A stretch of 64,000 bases of DNA from Streptacidiphilus carbonis. GTDB taxonomy: Bacteria > Actinomycetota > Actinomycetes > Streptomycetales > Streptomycetaceae. The DNA is taken from NCBI RefSeq assembly GCF_000787775.1, contig NZ_BBPM01000043.1, positions 1 through 64,000 on the forward strand. Reading direction: 5' to 3'. Shown here piece after piece: positions 23,911 through 31,686 of this stretch (position 1 is its first letter; the number at the start of each line of letters is the position of its first letter). The notes beneath the pieces were generated by a model. The model saw only the letters and a program-made list of their open reading frames with translations, was not told where the DNA came from and did not search any database. The translations under genes and the position numbers were made by a program.

Positions 23911-24042
23911 GGGCGGGGCTCCTGACAATGGTGCTCGACCGATGACCGGATGCTAACGCCCGCCGCTGACAGGCCGTCTGCCGTGTGTTCTGCTGCCGCA
24001 CCAGCACACGGTCCCCCTGGCACAGGCAGGCAGGCGCAGGGG

Positions 24043-24191
24043 GAGCCAGTGCGGGTCCTGCCAGGTGTGGAAGCTCGGGGCGCGGCGGGTGACGTGCTTC
24101 AGGGTCTCCGTACTGACGCCGTCGAGTCCGTATGAGTCGTGAAGCCACCTTCGAATCGTTCGGCGGCGCTGCCGCCGGCGATGCACCGAGG
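24043..24191 (-). pseudogene. Frameshifted CbrC-like (UPF0167) remnant
   Basis: Two minus-strand frames together rebuild a piece of the CbrC/UPF0167 family: PRCIAGGSAAERFEGGFT in one frame up to about 24140, then HDSYGLDGVSTETLKHVTRR and APSFHTWQDPHWL in the next. The family motif continues across the shift, which points to a one-base change, and neither the N-terminal cysteine region nor the C-terminus after HWL is recognisable. The fragment lies just beyond the tRNA-Ser 3' end and terminator. Recognition is from memory of the family. Confidence 0.5.
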
Positions 24192-24222
24192 ATTCCTTGG
24201 GAACTCGATTGAGACTGGAACG

Positions 24223-24258
24223 CGTGAGGCCCCGACCGTCGCCGGTCGGGGCCTCACG
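24223..24258 (-). terminator. tRNA-Ser terminator
   Basis: CGTGAGGCCCCGACCG (24223-24238) and CGGTCGGGGCCTCACG (24243-24258) are perfect 16-base reverse complements with a four-base loop, 17 bases beyond the 3' end of tRNA-Ser. A strong hairpin for ending the tRNA transcript on the minus strand. Confidence 0.85.
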
Positions 24259-24274
24259 TCTGTCCTGCTCAGAG

Positions 24275-24361
24275 CGGTAGCGGTGGGATTCGAACCCACG
24301 GTGAAGTTGCCCCCACACACGCTTTCGAGGCGTGCTCCTTTGGCCGCTCGGACACGCTACC
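24275..24361 (-). tRNA. tRNA-Ser (CGA)
   Basis: An 87-base class II tRNA on the minus strand. The acceptor stem is GGTAGCG (5' end at 24361) paired with CGCTACC, discriminator G at 24275 as expected for serine. The anticodon arm is ACGCC-TCGAAAG-... with anticodon CGA inside the loop (stem CACGC/GCGTG). A long variable arm rich in G and C follows, and the T arm reads GTGGG-TTCGAAT-CCCAC. CCA is not encoded. It decodes UCG, a frequent codon in this DNA. Confidence 0.95.
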
Positions 24362-24394
24362 GTGGGACAGCCTACCGGACGTGGGGCAGTGCTC

Positions 24395-24928
24395 CTAAAC
24401 GGATTCAGCCGGGGGCGCCGAGGCGCGGTGGGTGTCGAAGAAGGCGGTCAGGGCGGTGGCGCAGTCCGTGGCGAGGACGCCGGGGACCACCTCGGGGCGG
24501 TGGTTGAGGCGGCGGTCGCGGATCACGTCCCAGAGCGAGCCGGCCGCGCCGGCCTTGTCGTCCCAGGCGCCGTAGACCACGCGGTCCAGCCGGGAGAGGA
24601 CCAGCGCGCCCGCGCACATGGTGCAGGGTTCCAGGGTGACCACCAGCGTGCAGCCCGTCAGCCGCCACTCCCCGACCGAGCGGGCGGCCTCGCGGACGGC
24701 GAGGATCTCGGCGTGGGCAGTCGGATCGCCGACGGCCTCGCGTTCGTTGTGGCCGCGGCCGACGACGGTGCCGTCGCGGTCCAGCACGATCGCGCCGACC
24801 GGGACGTCGCCGCTGGGCAGGGCGAGATCCGCCTCGGCCAGGGCAAGCCGCATGGCGGGCGCCCAGGGGTCGCGGAGCGGGTCGGGCCGGGGGCCGGTGC
24901 GGGCGAAGGCGTGCTGCATGGTGCTCAT
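24395..24928 (-). CDS. tadA: tRNA adenosine-34 deaminase TadA
   Basis: A 177-residue zinc deaminase that converts A34 of tRNA-Arg(ACG) to inosine. The zinc site is complete: the His and catalytic Glu in PTAHAEILAVREAA and the two Cys in TLEPCTMCAGAL. The N-terminal RLALAEADLALPSGDVPVGAIV is typical. ATG 24928 may be slightly early since the first 15 residues are Arg/Pro-rich. The gene runs in the same direction as tRNA-Ser downstream and the TadA-associated gene 43 bases upstream, suggesting one operon. Confidence 0.93.
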   Translation of the reverse strand: MSTMQHAFARTGPRPDPLRDPWAPAMRLALAEADLALPSGDVPVGAIVLDRDGTVVGRGHNEREAVGDPTAHAEILAVREAARSVGEWRLTGCTLVVTLEPCTMCAGALVLSRLDRVVYGAWDDKAGAAGSLWDVIRDRRLNHRPEVVPGVLATDCATALTAFFDTHRASAPPAESV

Positions 24929-24971
24929 TCTCCCGTACCGGTGGCCCGGCGACCGGCCCCGTCCCGCTGCG

Positions 24972-25526
24972 CTACCGCACCGCCTCCAGGACGTCCCCCA
25001 CGCCCAGGGCGTCGGCGATCTCGGTGAGGGCGTCGCCGGGCACGGAGCCCTCGACGCTCATGTCCATCAGTTCCTTGGCGCCGACGCCGAACTCGATCAG
25101 CAGCCCGGCGTCGCCCAGCGGGCCCGTCGGTACGCCGTCGGGATCGACAGCCGCGTCCTCGTCGTCGTCCTCGTCCTCGTCCTCTGCCGCGGAGGCTTCC
25201 TCGTCCAGGTCGACCACGAGGGCGTCCAGATCGGCGTCGGAGTCACGCCCCAACAGTTCGTCGGTGAGAACGATCTCGCCGTAGGCGCTGCGCGAGGCGG
25301 CTGCCGCGTCGGAGACGAAGATGCGCGGGTCCTCTTCACCGTCCACCCGGACGACAGCGAACCAGGCGTCCTCCTGTTCGATGAAGACCAGCACGGTCTC
25401 CTCGTCCTCCGCGGCCTCGCGCGCCAGGTCAGCCAGGTCAGCGAGGGTTTCGACGTCGTCAAGCTCGGTCTCGCTCACGTCCCACCCGTCCTCGGTGCGA
25501 GCGAGCAATGCAGCGAAGTACGCCAC
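24972..25526 (-). CDS. tRNA adenosine deaminase-associated protein
   Basis: A 184-residue acidic protein of the actinobacterial family found beside tadA. Marks are MAYFAALLARTEDGWD at the start and the domain VLVFIEQEDAWFAVVRVDGEEDPRIFVSD. A central acidic tract of Glu/Asp (about residues 120-135) and the C-terminal EFGVGAKELMDMSVEGSVPGDAL complete it. Its exact role is unknown; gene position next to tadA, in the same direction, is the reason for the name. Confidence 0.82.
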   Translation of the reverse strand: MAYFAALLARTEDGWDVSETELDDVETLADLADLAREAAEDEETVLVFIEQEDAWFAVVRVDGEEDPRIFVSDAAAASRSAYGEIVLTDELLGRDSDADLDALVVDLDEEASAAEDEDEDDDEDAAVDPDGVPTGPLGDAGLLIEFGVGAKELMDMSVEGSVPGDALTEIADALGVGDVLEAVR

Positions 25527-25734
25527 CAGCGACTCTCCCAGGTCTTGGCCACAGGGACCGGACCCGCTGCTCCGCGTGTCCGGACTCCAGGGGTCCGTGC
25601 GAACGCCCCATCGGCATCGTGACAGAAAGCGGGCCGCTCCGGGGAGTGTTCTGCTGTGCGTCTTCGCTGGTCGTGTCGCGCACGGGGGGTGGCACTTCGG
25701 TGAGTTGCGGTAACAGCACGGAGCGGATGGGGTG

Positions 25735-26004
25735 TCAGATCCTGAAGGTGCGCATTCTTACGGCCTGTCGCATCCGCTCGGTCTTGGTGCGTCGCGGGTG
25801 CACCCGGGCCTGGAGTTCGCGGGCCTCGGTGAGCTCGCGCAGGAAGGCCGCCCGGCGGCGGCGGCGTTCCGCGGGCGTCTCCGGGTCGAGCTGCTCCTCC
25901 GGGCTGGATCGTGCCTCCGGACTGGACCGTGTCGCGGGGCTCGACCGTGTCGCGGGGCTGGAGCGCTGCTCGGGTCCGACGCTGTCTGCGGGCTGGTCGG
26001 CCAT
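25735..26004 (-). CDS. Small basic protein with SSPATR repeats
   Basis: An 89-residue protein. The first half is a short repeat tract (SSPATRSSPATRSSPEARSSPEE), the second half is strongly basic and helical (AERRRRRAAFLRELTEARE, RRTKTERMRQAVRMRTFR), suggesting nucleic-acid binding. The start MADQPADS at 26004 is preferred over ATG 26067. The basic C-terminal part looks conserved among streptomycetes near upp. Divergent from upp across 148 bases. No function known. Confidence 0.6.
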   Translation of the reverse strand: MADQPADSVGPEQRSSPATRSSPATRSSPEARSSPEEQLDPETPAERRRRRAAFLRELTEARELQARVHPRRTKTERMRQAVRMRTFRI

Positions 26005-26152
26005 GCCTGCCCCTCCGATCCGGGTGGTTTCGTCCCCCTCACCTTCCCACTGGAGCCGGAGGGACACATGTTCAGCGGGGGCATGACAGAAATGCTGCTC
26101 GGGCCGGGCACGGGAGCTCGTCCGGGGGTCCTGGCTCGGTTAATGTCACCTC

Positions 26153-26791
26153 ATGCGGATTCATGTCCTGGACCACCCCCTGGTGGCGCACAAGCTCACC
26201 ACGCTGCGCGACGAGCGCACCGACTCGCCCACCTTCCGCCGCCTCGCGGACGAGCTGGTGACCCTGCTCGCCTACGAGGCGACCCGGGACGTGCGCACCG
26301 AGCCGGTGGAGGTCACCACGCCGGTCGCGGTCACCACCGGTACCCGGCTGAGCTACCCCCGGCCGCTGGTGGTGCCGATCCTGCGGGCCGGCCTGGGCAT
26401 GCTGGACGGGATGACCCGGCTGCTGCCCACCGCCGAGGTCGGCTTCCTGGGCATGGTGCGCAACGAGCAGACGCTGGAGGCCTCCACCTACGCGACCCGG
26501 ATGCCGGACGACCTCTCCGGTCGCCAGGTGTACCTGCTGGACCCGATGCTGGCCACCGGCGGGACCCTGGTCGCGGCGATCCGGCTGATGATCGAGCGCG
26601 GCGCCGACGACATCACCGCGATCTGCCTGCTGGCGGCCCCGGAGGGGGTGGCCGTGCTGGAGAAGGAACTGGTCGGCCTGCCGGTCACCATCGTGACGGC
26701 GGCGGTGGACGACCACCTCAACGAGCAGGGCTACATCGTCCCCGGCCTGGGCGACGCGGGCGACCGGCTCTACGGGACCGTGGGGGACTAG
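26153..26791 (+). CDS. upp: Uracil phosphoribosyltransferase
   Basis: A 212-residue enzyme of pyrimidine salvage making UMP from uracil and PRPP. The PRPP-binding loop [13 protein letters not shown], the early [14 protein letters not shown] and the C-terminal uracil site [16 protein letters not shown] are all present at the normal length. ATG 26153 starts [15 protein letters not shown], the standard family start. Followed by a hairpin terminator. Confidence 0.95.
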   Translation: MRIHVLDHPLVAHKLTTLRDERTDSPTFRRLADELVTLLAYEATRDVRTEPVEVTTPVAVTTGTRLSYPRPLVVPILRAGLGMLDGMTRLLPTAEVGFLGMVRNEQTLEASTYATRMPDDLSGRQVYLLDPMLATGGTLVAAIRLMIERGADDITAICLLAAPEGVAVLEKELVGLPVTIVTAAVDDHLNEQGYIVPGLGDAGDRLYGTVGD

Positions 26792-26854
26792 GAACCAAGG
26801 ACCAGGGGCTGGAGCTAGGGGCCCGGGGGCTCGGGGACCGGCTGAGAACCGGCT

Positions 26855-26881
26855 GCGCGCACGCCCTGGAGGCGTGCGCGC
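26855..26881 (+). terminator. Hairpin terminator, convergent pair
   Basis: GCGCGCACGCC (26855-26865) pairs perfectly with GGCGTGCGCGC (26871-26881) across a five-base loop. It lies between upp and the convergent LytR_C gene and can serve both directions. Confidence 0.7.
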
Positions 26882-26890
26882 GGCGCGGTG

Positions 26891-27622
26891 TCAGCAGTGC
26901 GCGGCGGTGGCGGACGGGCTGGGTCTGCTGGCCAGGGCGACCGCCTGGGCCGCCTGAGCCGGGGTGGCCAGCGCGGAGAAGCCGTTGCCGAGGACCAGGT
27001 CCACGGTGGTGTCGTTGCGCGTGTCGGTGACCGGGTGCGCGCCGCTGACCTCGGTCCCCAGCACGGTCATCATCGCGGCGCCGGCCTTGCCGCCGGTGAT
27101 CTGGGCGCTGCCGGCGACCTTGTTCTGCAGCGGGGCCGGGGCGTTGCCGATCTTCCCGATGGTGAAGCCGCGCTTCTTCAGCGCCGCCGCGGTCTGCCCG
27201 GCGAGCCCGACCCGGTCGGTCGCGTTGTAGACGTTGACCGTGACCGCGGCGGGCTTGGGGACGGCGCCCGGGACCAGCGCGGCGAAGGCGGCCACCGGGG
27301 CCGCAGCGGACGGTGAGCCGGGCGCGGCGGTCTGGTGGCCGGAGCCGGAAGGTGCGGGCGAGGCCGCGCCGGAGGCCTTGTCGGCCGATCCGGCCACCGT
27401 GGAGGTCCGGGTGCAGCCCGCCGCGCCCGCCTTCTTGTGGCCGCCGCCGAAGACGTCCACCAGTTGGAAGGCGCCGAAGCCCAGCACGGCCAGCACCACC
27501 ACCCCGGTGACGCTCTGCATGATGCGTCGGCGCCGGGTGTTGGGCCGGGCCAGCCGGGGATAGGTCGTACCGGTGACCCGGTACTGCTTTCCCTTGAGGC
27601 CAGGGGGAGTCAGCATGCTCAC
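26891..27622 (-). CDS. LytR C-terminal domain membrane protein
   Basis: A 243-residue protein with a cytoplasmic basic N-terminus (ARPNTRRRR), one membrane segment (about residues 35-57, MQSVTGVVVLAVLGFGAFQLV), a Ser/Ala/Pro-rich linker and an extracellular LytR_C domain (TVNVYNATDRVGLAGQTAAALKKRGF ... VDLVLGNGF). Stand-alone LytR_C proteins are thought to assist wall polymer ligation by LCP enzymes, but the domain has no assigned catalysis. A Cys near residue 70 and one at the very end may form a disulfide. Confidence 0.8.
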   Translation of the reverse strand: MSMLTPPGLKGKQYRVTGTTYPRLARPNTRRRRIMQSVTGVVVLAVLGFGAFQLVDVFGGGHKKAGAAGCTRTSTVAGSADKASGAASPAPSGSGHQTAAPGSPSAAAPVAAFAALVPGAVPKPAAVTVNVYNATDRVGLAGQTAAALKKRGFTIGKIGNAPAPLQNKVAGSAQITGGKAGAAMMTVLGTEVSGAHPVTDTRNDTTVDLVLGNGFSALATPAQAAQAVALASRPSPSATAAHC

Positions 27623-27777
27623 CGCGGGTGCCCCCTTGTGCTCCGGGCTCGTCTGGACTGGTGGTCGGGCAGCTTGTGGGGCTGCTGTTCCCAGACTAGT
27701 GCGGTCGCTCGACTCTGCGTACTAAAGGATCATCATCTGGCGTAGCAGGGCACCCGAAAGGGTGCAACGGCACCCGA

Positions 27778-28074
27778 TCAGTCCATCTCCAGCACGCGTG
27801 CGTGCAGGACCTGACGCTGTTGCAGGGCGGCGCGCACGGCGCGGTGCAGGCCGTCCTCCAGGTAGAGGTCGCCCTGCCACTTCACGACATGGGCGAAGAG
27901 ATCGCCGTAGAAGGTGGAGTCCTCGGCGAGCAGGGTCTCCAGGTCGAGCTGCCCCTTGGTGGTGACGAGTTGGTCCAGGCGTACCGGACGCGGGGCCACG
28001 TCCGCCCACTGACGGGTGCTGACCCGGCCGTGATCCGGGTAGGGCCGCCCGTTGCCGATGCGCTTGAAGATCAC
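27778..28074 (-). CDS. Conserved ParB-like small protein
   Basis: A 98-residue protein, highly conserved in streptomycetes as I recall (MIFKRIGNGRPYPDHGR start) and sometimes annotated as a VapB-type antitoxin. The layout LDLETLLAEDSTFYGDLFAH then WQGDLYLEDGLHRAVRAA resembles the ParB/sulfiredoxin-like nuclease fold, in which DGLHR is the phosphate-binding turn. No partner toxin gene is adjacent, so a toxin-antitoxin role is not supported here. Convergent with no gene; LytR_C gene follows downstream in the same direction. Confidence 0.65.
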   Translation of the reverse strand: MIFKRIGNGRPYPDHGRVSTRQWADVAPRPVRLDQLVTTKGQLDLETLLAEDSTFYGDLFAHVVKWQGDLYLEDGLHRAVRAALQQRQVLHARVLEMD

Positions 28075-28405
28075 ACGGAGAGCCTACCTGGCCACCGGGG
28101 TGCGATGCAGCAGGGATGCTGGGCCGTTATCCGGGGCCCAGCCCCCACCTGGGGCTTTGCTGCGGATTTGGGAAGGTTCCTTGACTGGAGTCACCCCTGC
28201 GAGTGTTCTGCGCCCCGGCGCACGCCGCCGCGCCCCACTCGGCCCGCGGCCGGAGGAGCTGGTGACGGCAACGCCTGGATCTCTTTTCGCGCCCCTGGAG
28301 TTCGAACACCGACGGGTTGTGACAATCTGTCAGCCCCGCAGTCGGTGGCCGAGGCGGCCGCGGGGGTCGGGGTGCCGCTCGGTGTGACGGAGAGGATCAG
28401 GGACC
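28075..28405. other. Control region upstream of small GTPase gene
   Basis: No gene supported. It contains TTGACT at 28181-28186 with a poor -10 match (TGTTCT) 17 bases later, and a perfect inverted repeat TGACA-ATC-TGTCA at 28320-28332, 74 bases before the GTPase start. These may be the promoter and an operator of the GTPase gene. Confidence 0.4.
28320..28332. promoter_or_regulatory. Inverted repeat upstream of GTPase gene
   Basis: TGACA (28320-28324) and TGTCA (28328-28332) are perfect reverse complements around ATC, inside the leader of the small GTPase gene. Size and position fit a repressor site; no candidate regulator is adjacent. Confidence 0.35.
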
Positions 28406-29050
28406 ATGTCCGGGCTCTTTGAGAACCGCAGCAGGGACCGGGGCCCGAAGGGGTCGCCCGACGCCTCGTCCCAGGTGCCGCTGGCCGCGAAGATCGTGGT
28501 CAGCGGCGGCCTTGGGGTCGGCAAGACGACCTTTGTCGGTGCGATCTCCGAGATCGAGCCGCTGGACACCGAGGCGGCGATCACCGAGGTCTCGGTGGGG
28601 GTCGACTCGCTGGACGGGGTCGAGGGGAAGACCACGACCACGGTCGCCCTGGACTTCGGCCGGATCACCCTGGACGCCTCACTGGTGCTCTACCTCTTCG
28701 GCACCCCGGGGCAGGACCGGTTCTCCTTCCTCTGGGACGACCTGGTCGGCGGTGCGCTGGGCACCGTGGTGCTGGTCGACACCCGCAGGATCGAGGAGTC
28801 CTTCCCCGCGGTGGACTACTTCGAGGAGCGGGCGGCGCCGTTCGTGCTGGCCGTGAACCGCTTTGACGGCGCGGAGGCCTTCGAGCTGGAGGAGGTTCGG
28901 GAGGCGCTGGGGCTGGGGCCGGATGTGCCGGTGGTGCACTGCGATGCCAGGGACCGCGCTTCCGTTCGGGACGTGCTGGTGGCGCTGATGGACCGGGTGA
29001 TCAGCCGGCGCATCGCCGCGCAGCGGAAAGAAGGGGCGTTGGCGCGGTAG
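28406..29050 (+). CDS. CvnD/MglA-like small GTPase
   Basis: A 214-residue Ras-like GTPase of the MglA/CvnD group that in streptomycetes normally forms the fourth gene of conservons (CvnA-D). The P-loop GGLGVGKTTF, TTTTVALDFGRI (switch I), FGTPGQDRFSFLW (switch II) and the base-specificity loop VNRFDGA (NKxD variant) are intact. N-terminus is Arg/Asp-rich and soluble. No histidine-kinase-like CvnA, Roadblock CvnB or CvnC gene is adjacent, so it is an orphan. Followed by convergent-gene palindrome copy 2. Confidence 0.8.
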   Translation: MSGLFENRSRDRGPKGSPDASSQVPLAAKIVVSGGLGVGKTTFVGAISEIEPLDTEAAITEVSVGVDSLDGVEGKTTTTVALDFGRITLDASLVLYLFGTPGQDRFSFLWDDLVGGALGTVVLVDTRRIEESFPAVDYFEERAAPFVLAVNRFDGAEAFELEEVREALGLGPDVPVVHCDARDRASVRDVLVALMDRVISRRIAAQRKEGALAR

Positions 29051-29085
29051 GGCGGGGGCTCGGCTTTCGGCTGCTGACCGTAGGC

Positions 29086-29174
29086 GGCTTGTCGCGCAGT
29101 TCGCCACGCCCGTGCGCAGGTGCTACGCACCCAGCGCGGTTCCGTAGCAGCCCCCAGGGGCGCGGGGGCCGTGC
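29086..29174. repeat. Convergent-gene palindrome, copy 2
   Basis: A degraded copy of the element at 14871: GGCTTGTCGCGCAGTTCG on the left, AGGGGCGCGGGGGCCGTG on the right, with TGCTACGCACCCA and GGTTCCGTAGCAG forming the inner stem. Sits between the convergent GTPase gene and corA. Confidence 0.65.
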
Positions 29175-29226
29175 TTGTTCAGACTGCGTGCGCGACTGGC
29201 CCGGCAGGTGCCGCGGCCGAGTTCCG

Positions 29227-30201
29227 TCAGATCCAGTCGCGCTTCTTGAAGCCCAGGTACAGGGCGACCGAGAGGACGATCATCACGGCGGTGGAGGCCC
29301 AGAAGCCTGCCTCGGTGCCGAAGCCCGGGTAGGGGACGTTCTGGCCGTAGAAGCCGGTCACCGCGGTCGGGACGGCGATGATCGAGGCCCAGCTGGTGAC
29401 CTTCTTCATGATCATGTTCATCCGGTTGCCCTGGACCGTGAGATTGGTCTCCATCACCGAGCTGACCAGGTCGCGCAGCGACTCGGTCCACTCGGTGGCC
29501 CGCAGCACATGGTCGTACACGTCGTGGTAGTACGGCAGCATCGCGTCGCTGACGGTGTGCAGGTCGCGGCGGAGCAGCGTGTTGACCACCTCGCGCATCG
29601 GCAGCACCACCCGGCGCAGTCGCACCAGGTTCTTACGGAGTTCGTAGGAACGCCGCTGGACGGCCTGCACCTCGGCCCGGCCGTCCTCGAAGAGCAGCTC
29701 CTCCAGCTCCTCGATCCGCTCGTCGAGCTCCTGCACCGCGTTGAAGTGGCCGTCGACCAGGTAGTCGAGCAGCCCGTGCAGCAGGTAGCCGACGCCCTCC
29801 TTGGCCAGGTCGGGGGAGTCGTCCCAGCGGGCCACCACCCGGTCCATGTCGAAGTGCCCGGTCTTCCGCACGGTGATCAGCGCGTTGGGTGTGACGAAGA
29901 CGGCGATCTCGCTGGTCTGCAGCGTCCCGTCGTCGGGGTCGGTGCGGACCGCGTAGGCGCTCATGAAGAGGTGGCTGCGGTAGCGGTCCAGCTTGGGCCG
30001 CTGATGGTCGTGCCGGGCGTCCTCGACGGCCAGCTCGTGCAGCCCGAACTCCTCGGCGATGAGGTCGAAGTCGGCCGGCTCGGGATCGCACAGATCCAGC
30101 CACACGGTGCAGTCCGGCTCGCAGACATAGTCGGATATGTCCTGTGCCGGGAAGTTCTCCAGGGCCAGGGTGCCATTGCGGTACAGCCGGGTTCGAGCCA
30201 T
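29227..30201 (-). CDS. corA: CorA-type Mg/Co transporter, GQN variant
   Basis: A 324-residue CorA-family channel. The N-terminal domain has WLDLCDPEPADFDLIAEEFG and the conserved HELAVEDA loop; the long stalk helix includes NAVQELDERIEELEELLFED. Two membrane segments follow (SWASIIAVPTAVTGFYGQN and WASTAVMIVLSVALYLGF). The usual GMN selectivity motif is GQN here (FYGQNVP). MARTRL at 30201 is the chosen start, though its ribosome-binding site is weak. Ends with KKRDWI, as in CorA. Expected to import magnesium, possibly with changed selectivity; no regulatory partner adjacent. Confidence 0.85.
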   Translation of the reverse strand: MARTRLYRNGTLALENFPAQDISDYVCEPDCTVWLDLCDPEPADFDLIAEEFGLHELAVEDARHDHQRPKLDRYRSHLFMSAYAVRTDPDDGTLQTSEIAVFVTPNALITVRKTGHFDMDRVVARWDDSPDLAKEGVGYLLHGLLDYLVDGHFNAVQELDERIEELEELLFEDGRAEVQAVQRRSYELRKNLVRLRRVVLPMREVVNTLLRRDLHTVSDAMLPYYHDVYDHVLRATEWTESLRDLVSSVMETNLTVQGNRMNMIMKKVTSWASIIAVPTAVTGFYGQNVPYPGFGTEAGFWASTAVMIVLSVALYLGFKKRDWI

Positions 30202-30305
30202 CCCGACAGGATAGGGGGCGGGGTTGTGGCTCCTGTCGGACCCGCCCCGCTGGGATAGGCTCGACAGTCCGGAACACCTCCAGGAGACCAGCGGGGACGA
30301 TCGCC

Positions 30306-30532
30306 ATGAGCGTTGAGGACGAAGGCTCCGAGGGGGTGGACGGCGGGCCGGCACGGGGGTCTGGGTTCGCGCCGGGAACTATGTGATTGGCTTCCATGTG
30401 TTCGCCGGCTTCGCGATGCTGCTGTTCTGCCTCGGTAACCGGAGCCACTGGGAAGCATCCGGGCAGCGCCGGACACGCGCCCCCCACCACGCCCCCACCT
30501 TGTCCCCCACCTGCGCCGGAGGCCCTCCATGA
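30306..30532 (+). pseudogene. Frameshifted small membrane ORF
   Basis: ATG 30306 follows GGGGACGATC and opens MSVEDEGSEGVDGG, but this frame stops at 30386. A second frame, without a start codon, reads VWVRAGNYVIGFHVFAGFAM and LLFCLGNRS from about 30359 and runs to TGA 30530-30532, overlapping the next gene start (ATGA). The second frame contains a clear membrane segment and looks like the continuation of the first, so a one- or two-base change probably split one small membrane-protein gene. Programmed frameshifting cannot be excluded. Confidence 0.4.
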
Positions 30533-30954
30533 CGATCCAGTGGCATTTCCAGGACGGCCCCTCGGTCGGCGTGCTGGCGGTCTCCGGCTACCTCGGCGCC
30601 GAGTCGGTGCCACGCTTCGCCGGGGCGGTCGGCTGGGCCCTGGCGCGCGGCACCGGACCCCTGATCGTCGACCTGAAGGCATTGCTCGGGTGGTCCCCGC
30701 AGGGCCAGGCGGCGCTGCGGGACGCGGTGCAGCGGCTCGCCGTGCAGCAGCGGACCGTGGAGCTGGCGGCGCTGCCGCAGGGGGACGGCAGCGCGCTGAT
30801 ACCCGAGCTGCAGGGTCTGCCGGTGCACCCGGACCTGGAGGCGGCACTGGCCGCGCACCCCGCCACCGCGTCCGAGCGGGCGCGCTCGGAGGCCGAGCAC
30901 CAGGGCGGCCACCAGAACTGGCGCAGCGCGGGCTGGCTGGAGCAGCCGGCCTGA
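30529..30954 (+). CDS. STAS-like (anti-sigma antagonist) protein
   Basis: A 141-residue protein with STAS/SpoIIAA-like layout: a beta-rich start (VGVLAVSGYLGAESVPRF), LIVDLKALLGWSPQGQAALRDAV, a helix and a strand, then a polar tail of about 40 residues. The usual phosphorylated Ser position is not clear in the loop (LLGWSPQG offers one Ser). Such proteins release sigma factors from anti-sigma partners. Its start overlaps the end of the frameshifted small ORF, suggesting an original two-gene operon. Confidence 0.6.
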   Translation: MTIQWHFQDGPSVGVLAVSGYLGAESVPRFAGAVGWALARGTGPLIVDLKALLGWSPQGQAALRDAVQRLAVQQRTVELAALPQGDGSALIPELQGLPVHPDLEAALAAHPATASERARSEAEHQGGHQNWRSAGWLEQPA

Positions 30955-31055
30955 CCTGACCCGACCGGATCGGATCGTCCTGCCCGGATCGACCTGCCCG
31001 GACCGGTCGAACCGTGTCCTGTTCCCCGGGGGCGCCGGACTGATAGGCATGGCCT

Positions 31056-31667
31056 GTGCGCTTCGAAGCCGTCCCCATGCCGCCGTCCGTCCAGGCCAGG
31101 CCCCGCGATCCGCGCGGCTACCCGGTTCCCGCGATCACCCCCTGGGAGGACGGGCAGCCGCAGTTCGCGCTCACCGACTACCAGCGGTCCGGCGACTGCG
31201 CCAACGGTCGGCTGTGCTCGGTCTGCAACACGCTGATGCCCAGAGGCCCGGTGTGGCGGGTGGTCGGCGCCGGAGAGAGTGCGGCGATCGCCGAGGCGCT
31301 GGCGGCCGGACGCCCGTACCGCAATCTCGCGCCGACCATGGAGGGACCCGGGCACCGGGCCTGCATGCTCTACGCCTCGATGGTCTGCCCCTATCTGGCC
31401 CGGCCCAACGCCCGGCGCGGGATCTCGTCCCAGCAGTCGGCCGGAGGCCGGCCGGACGAGCTGACGGCGCACGTGGTGCGCGGGGCGGCCCGGGGCGGCA
31501 CCGGCGCGGTGGTCGGCTTCGCCGACTACGAGTACGCCGTCACCGGCGCCCAGGTGCTGTTCCGCTTCCTGGACCTGGTGGAGTTCCTGCCGCACGAGAA
31601 CGCCGAGTCCCACCTGCCGGAGCTGCAGGCGGAACTCGACGCCAGGCGATCGGGTGATGCCGGGTGA
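31056..31667 (+). CDS. Hypothetical protein with CxxC motif
   Basis: A 203-residue protein without recognised family. It has a Cys cluster (SGDCANGRLCSVCNTLM) and another near residue 107-113 (HRACMLYASMVCPY), suggestive of metal binding, then an acidic C-terminal helix (LPELQAELDARR). No signal peptide or membrane segment is seen. The start is ATG 31056 or a nearby GTG, and no strong ribosome-binding site is visible. It faces the lipoprotein gene convergently with a 19-base gap. Confidence 0.55.
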   Translation: MRFEAVPMPPSVQARPRDPRGYPVPAITPWEDGQPQFALTDYQRSGDCANGRLCSVCNTLMPRGPVWRVVGAGESAAIAEALAAGRPYRNLAPTMEGPGHRACMLYASMVCPYLARPNARRGISSQQSAGGRPDELTAHVVRGAARGGTGAVVGFADYEYAVTGAQVLFRFLDLVEFLPHENAESHLPELQAELDARRSGDAG

Positions 31668-31686
31668 CGGGTATTCACGGATCCGG

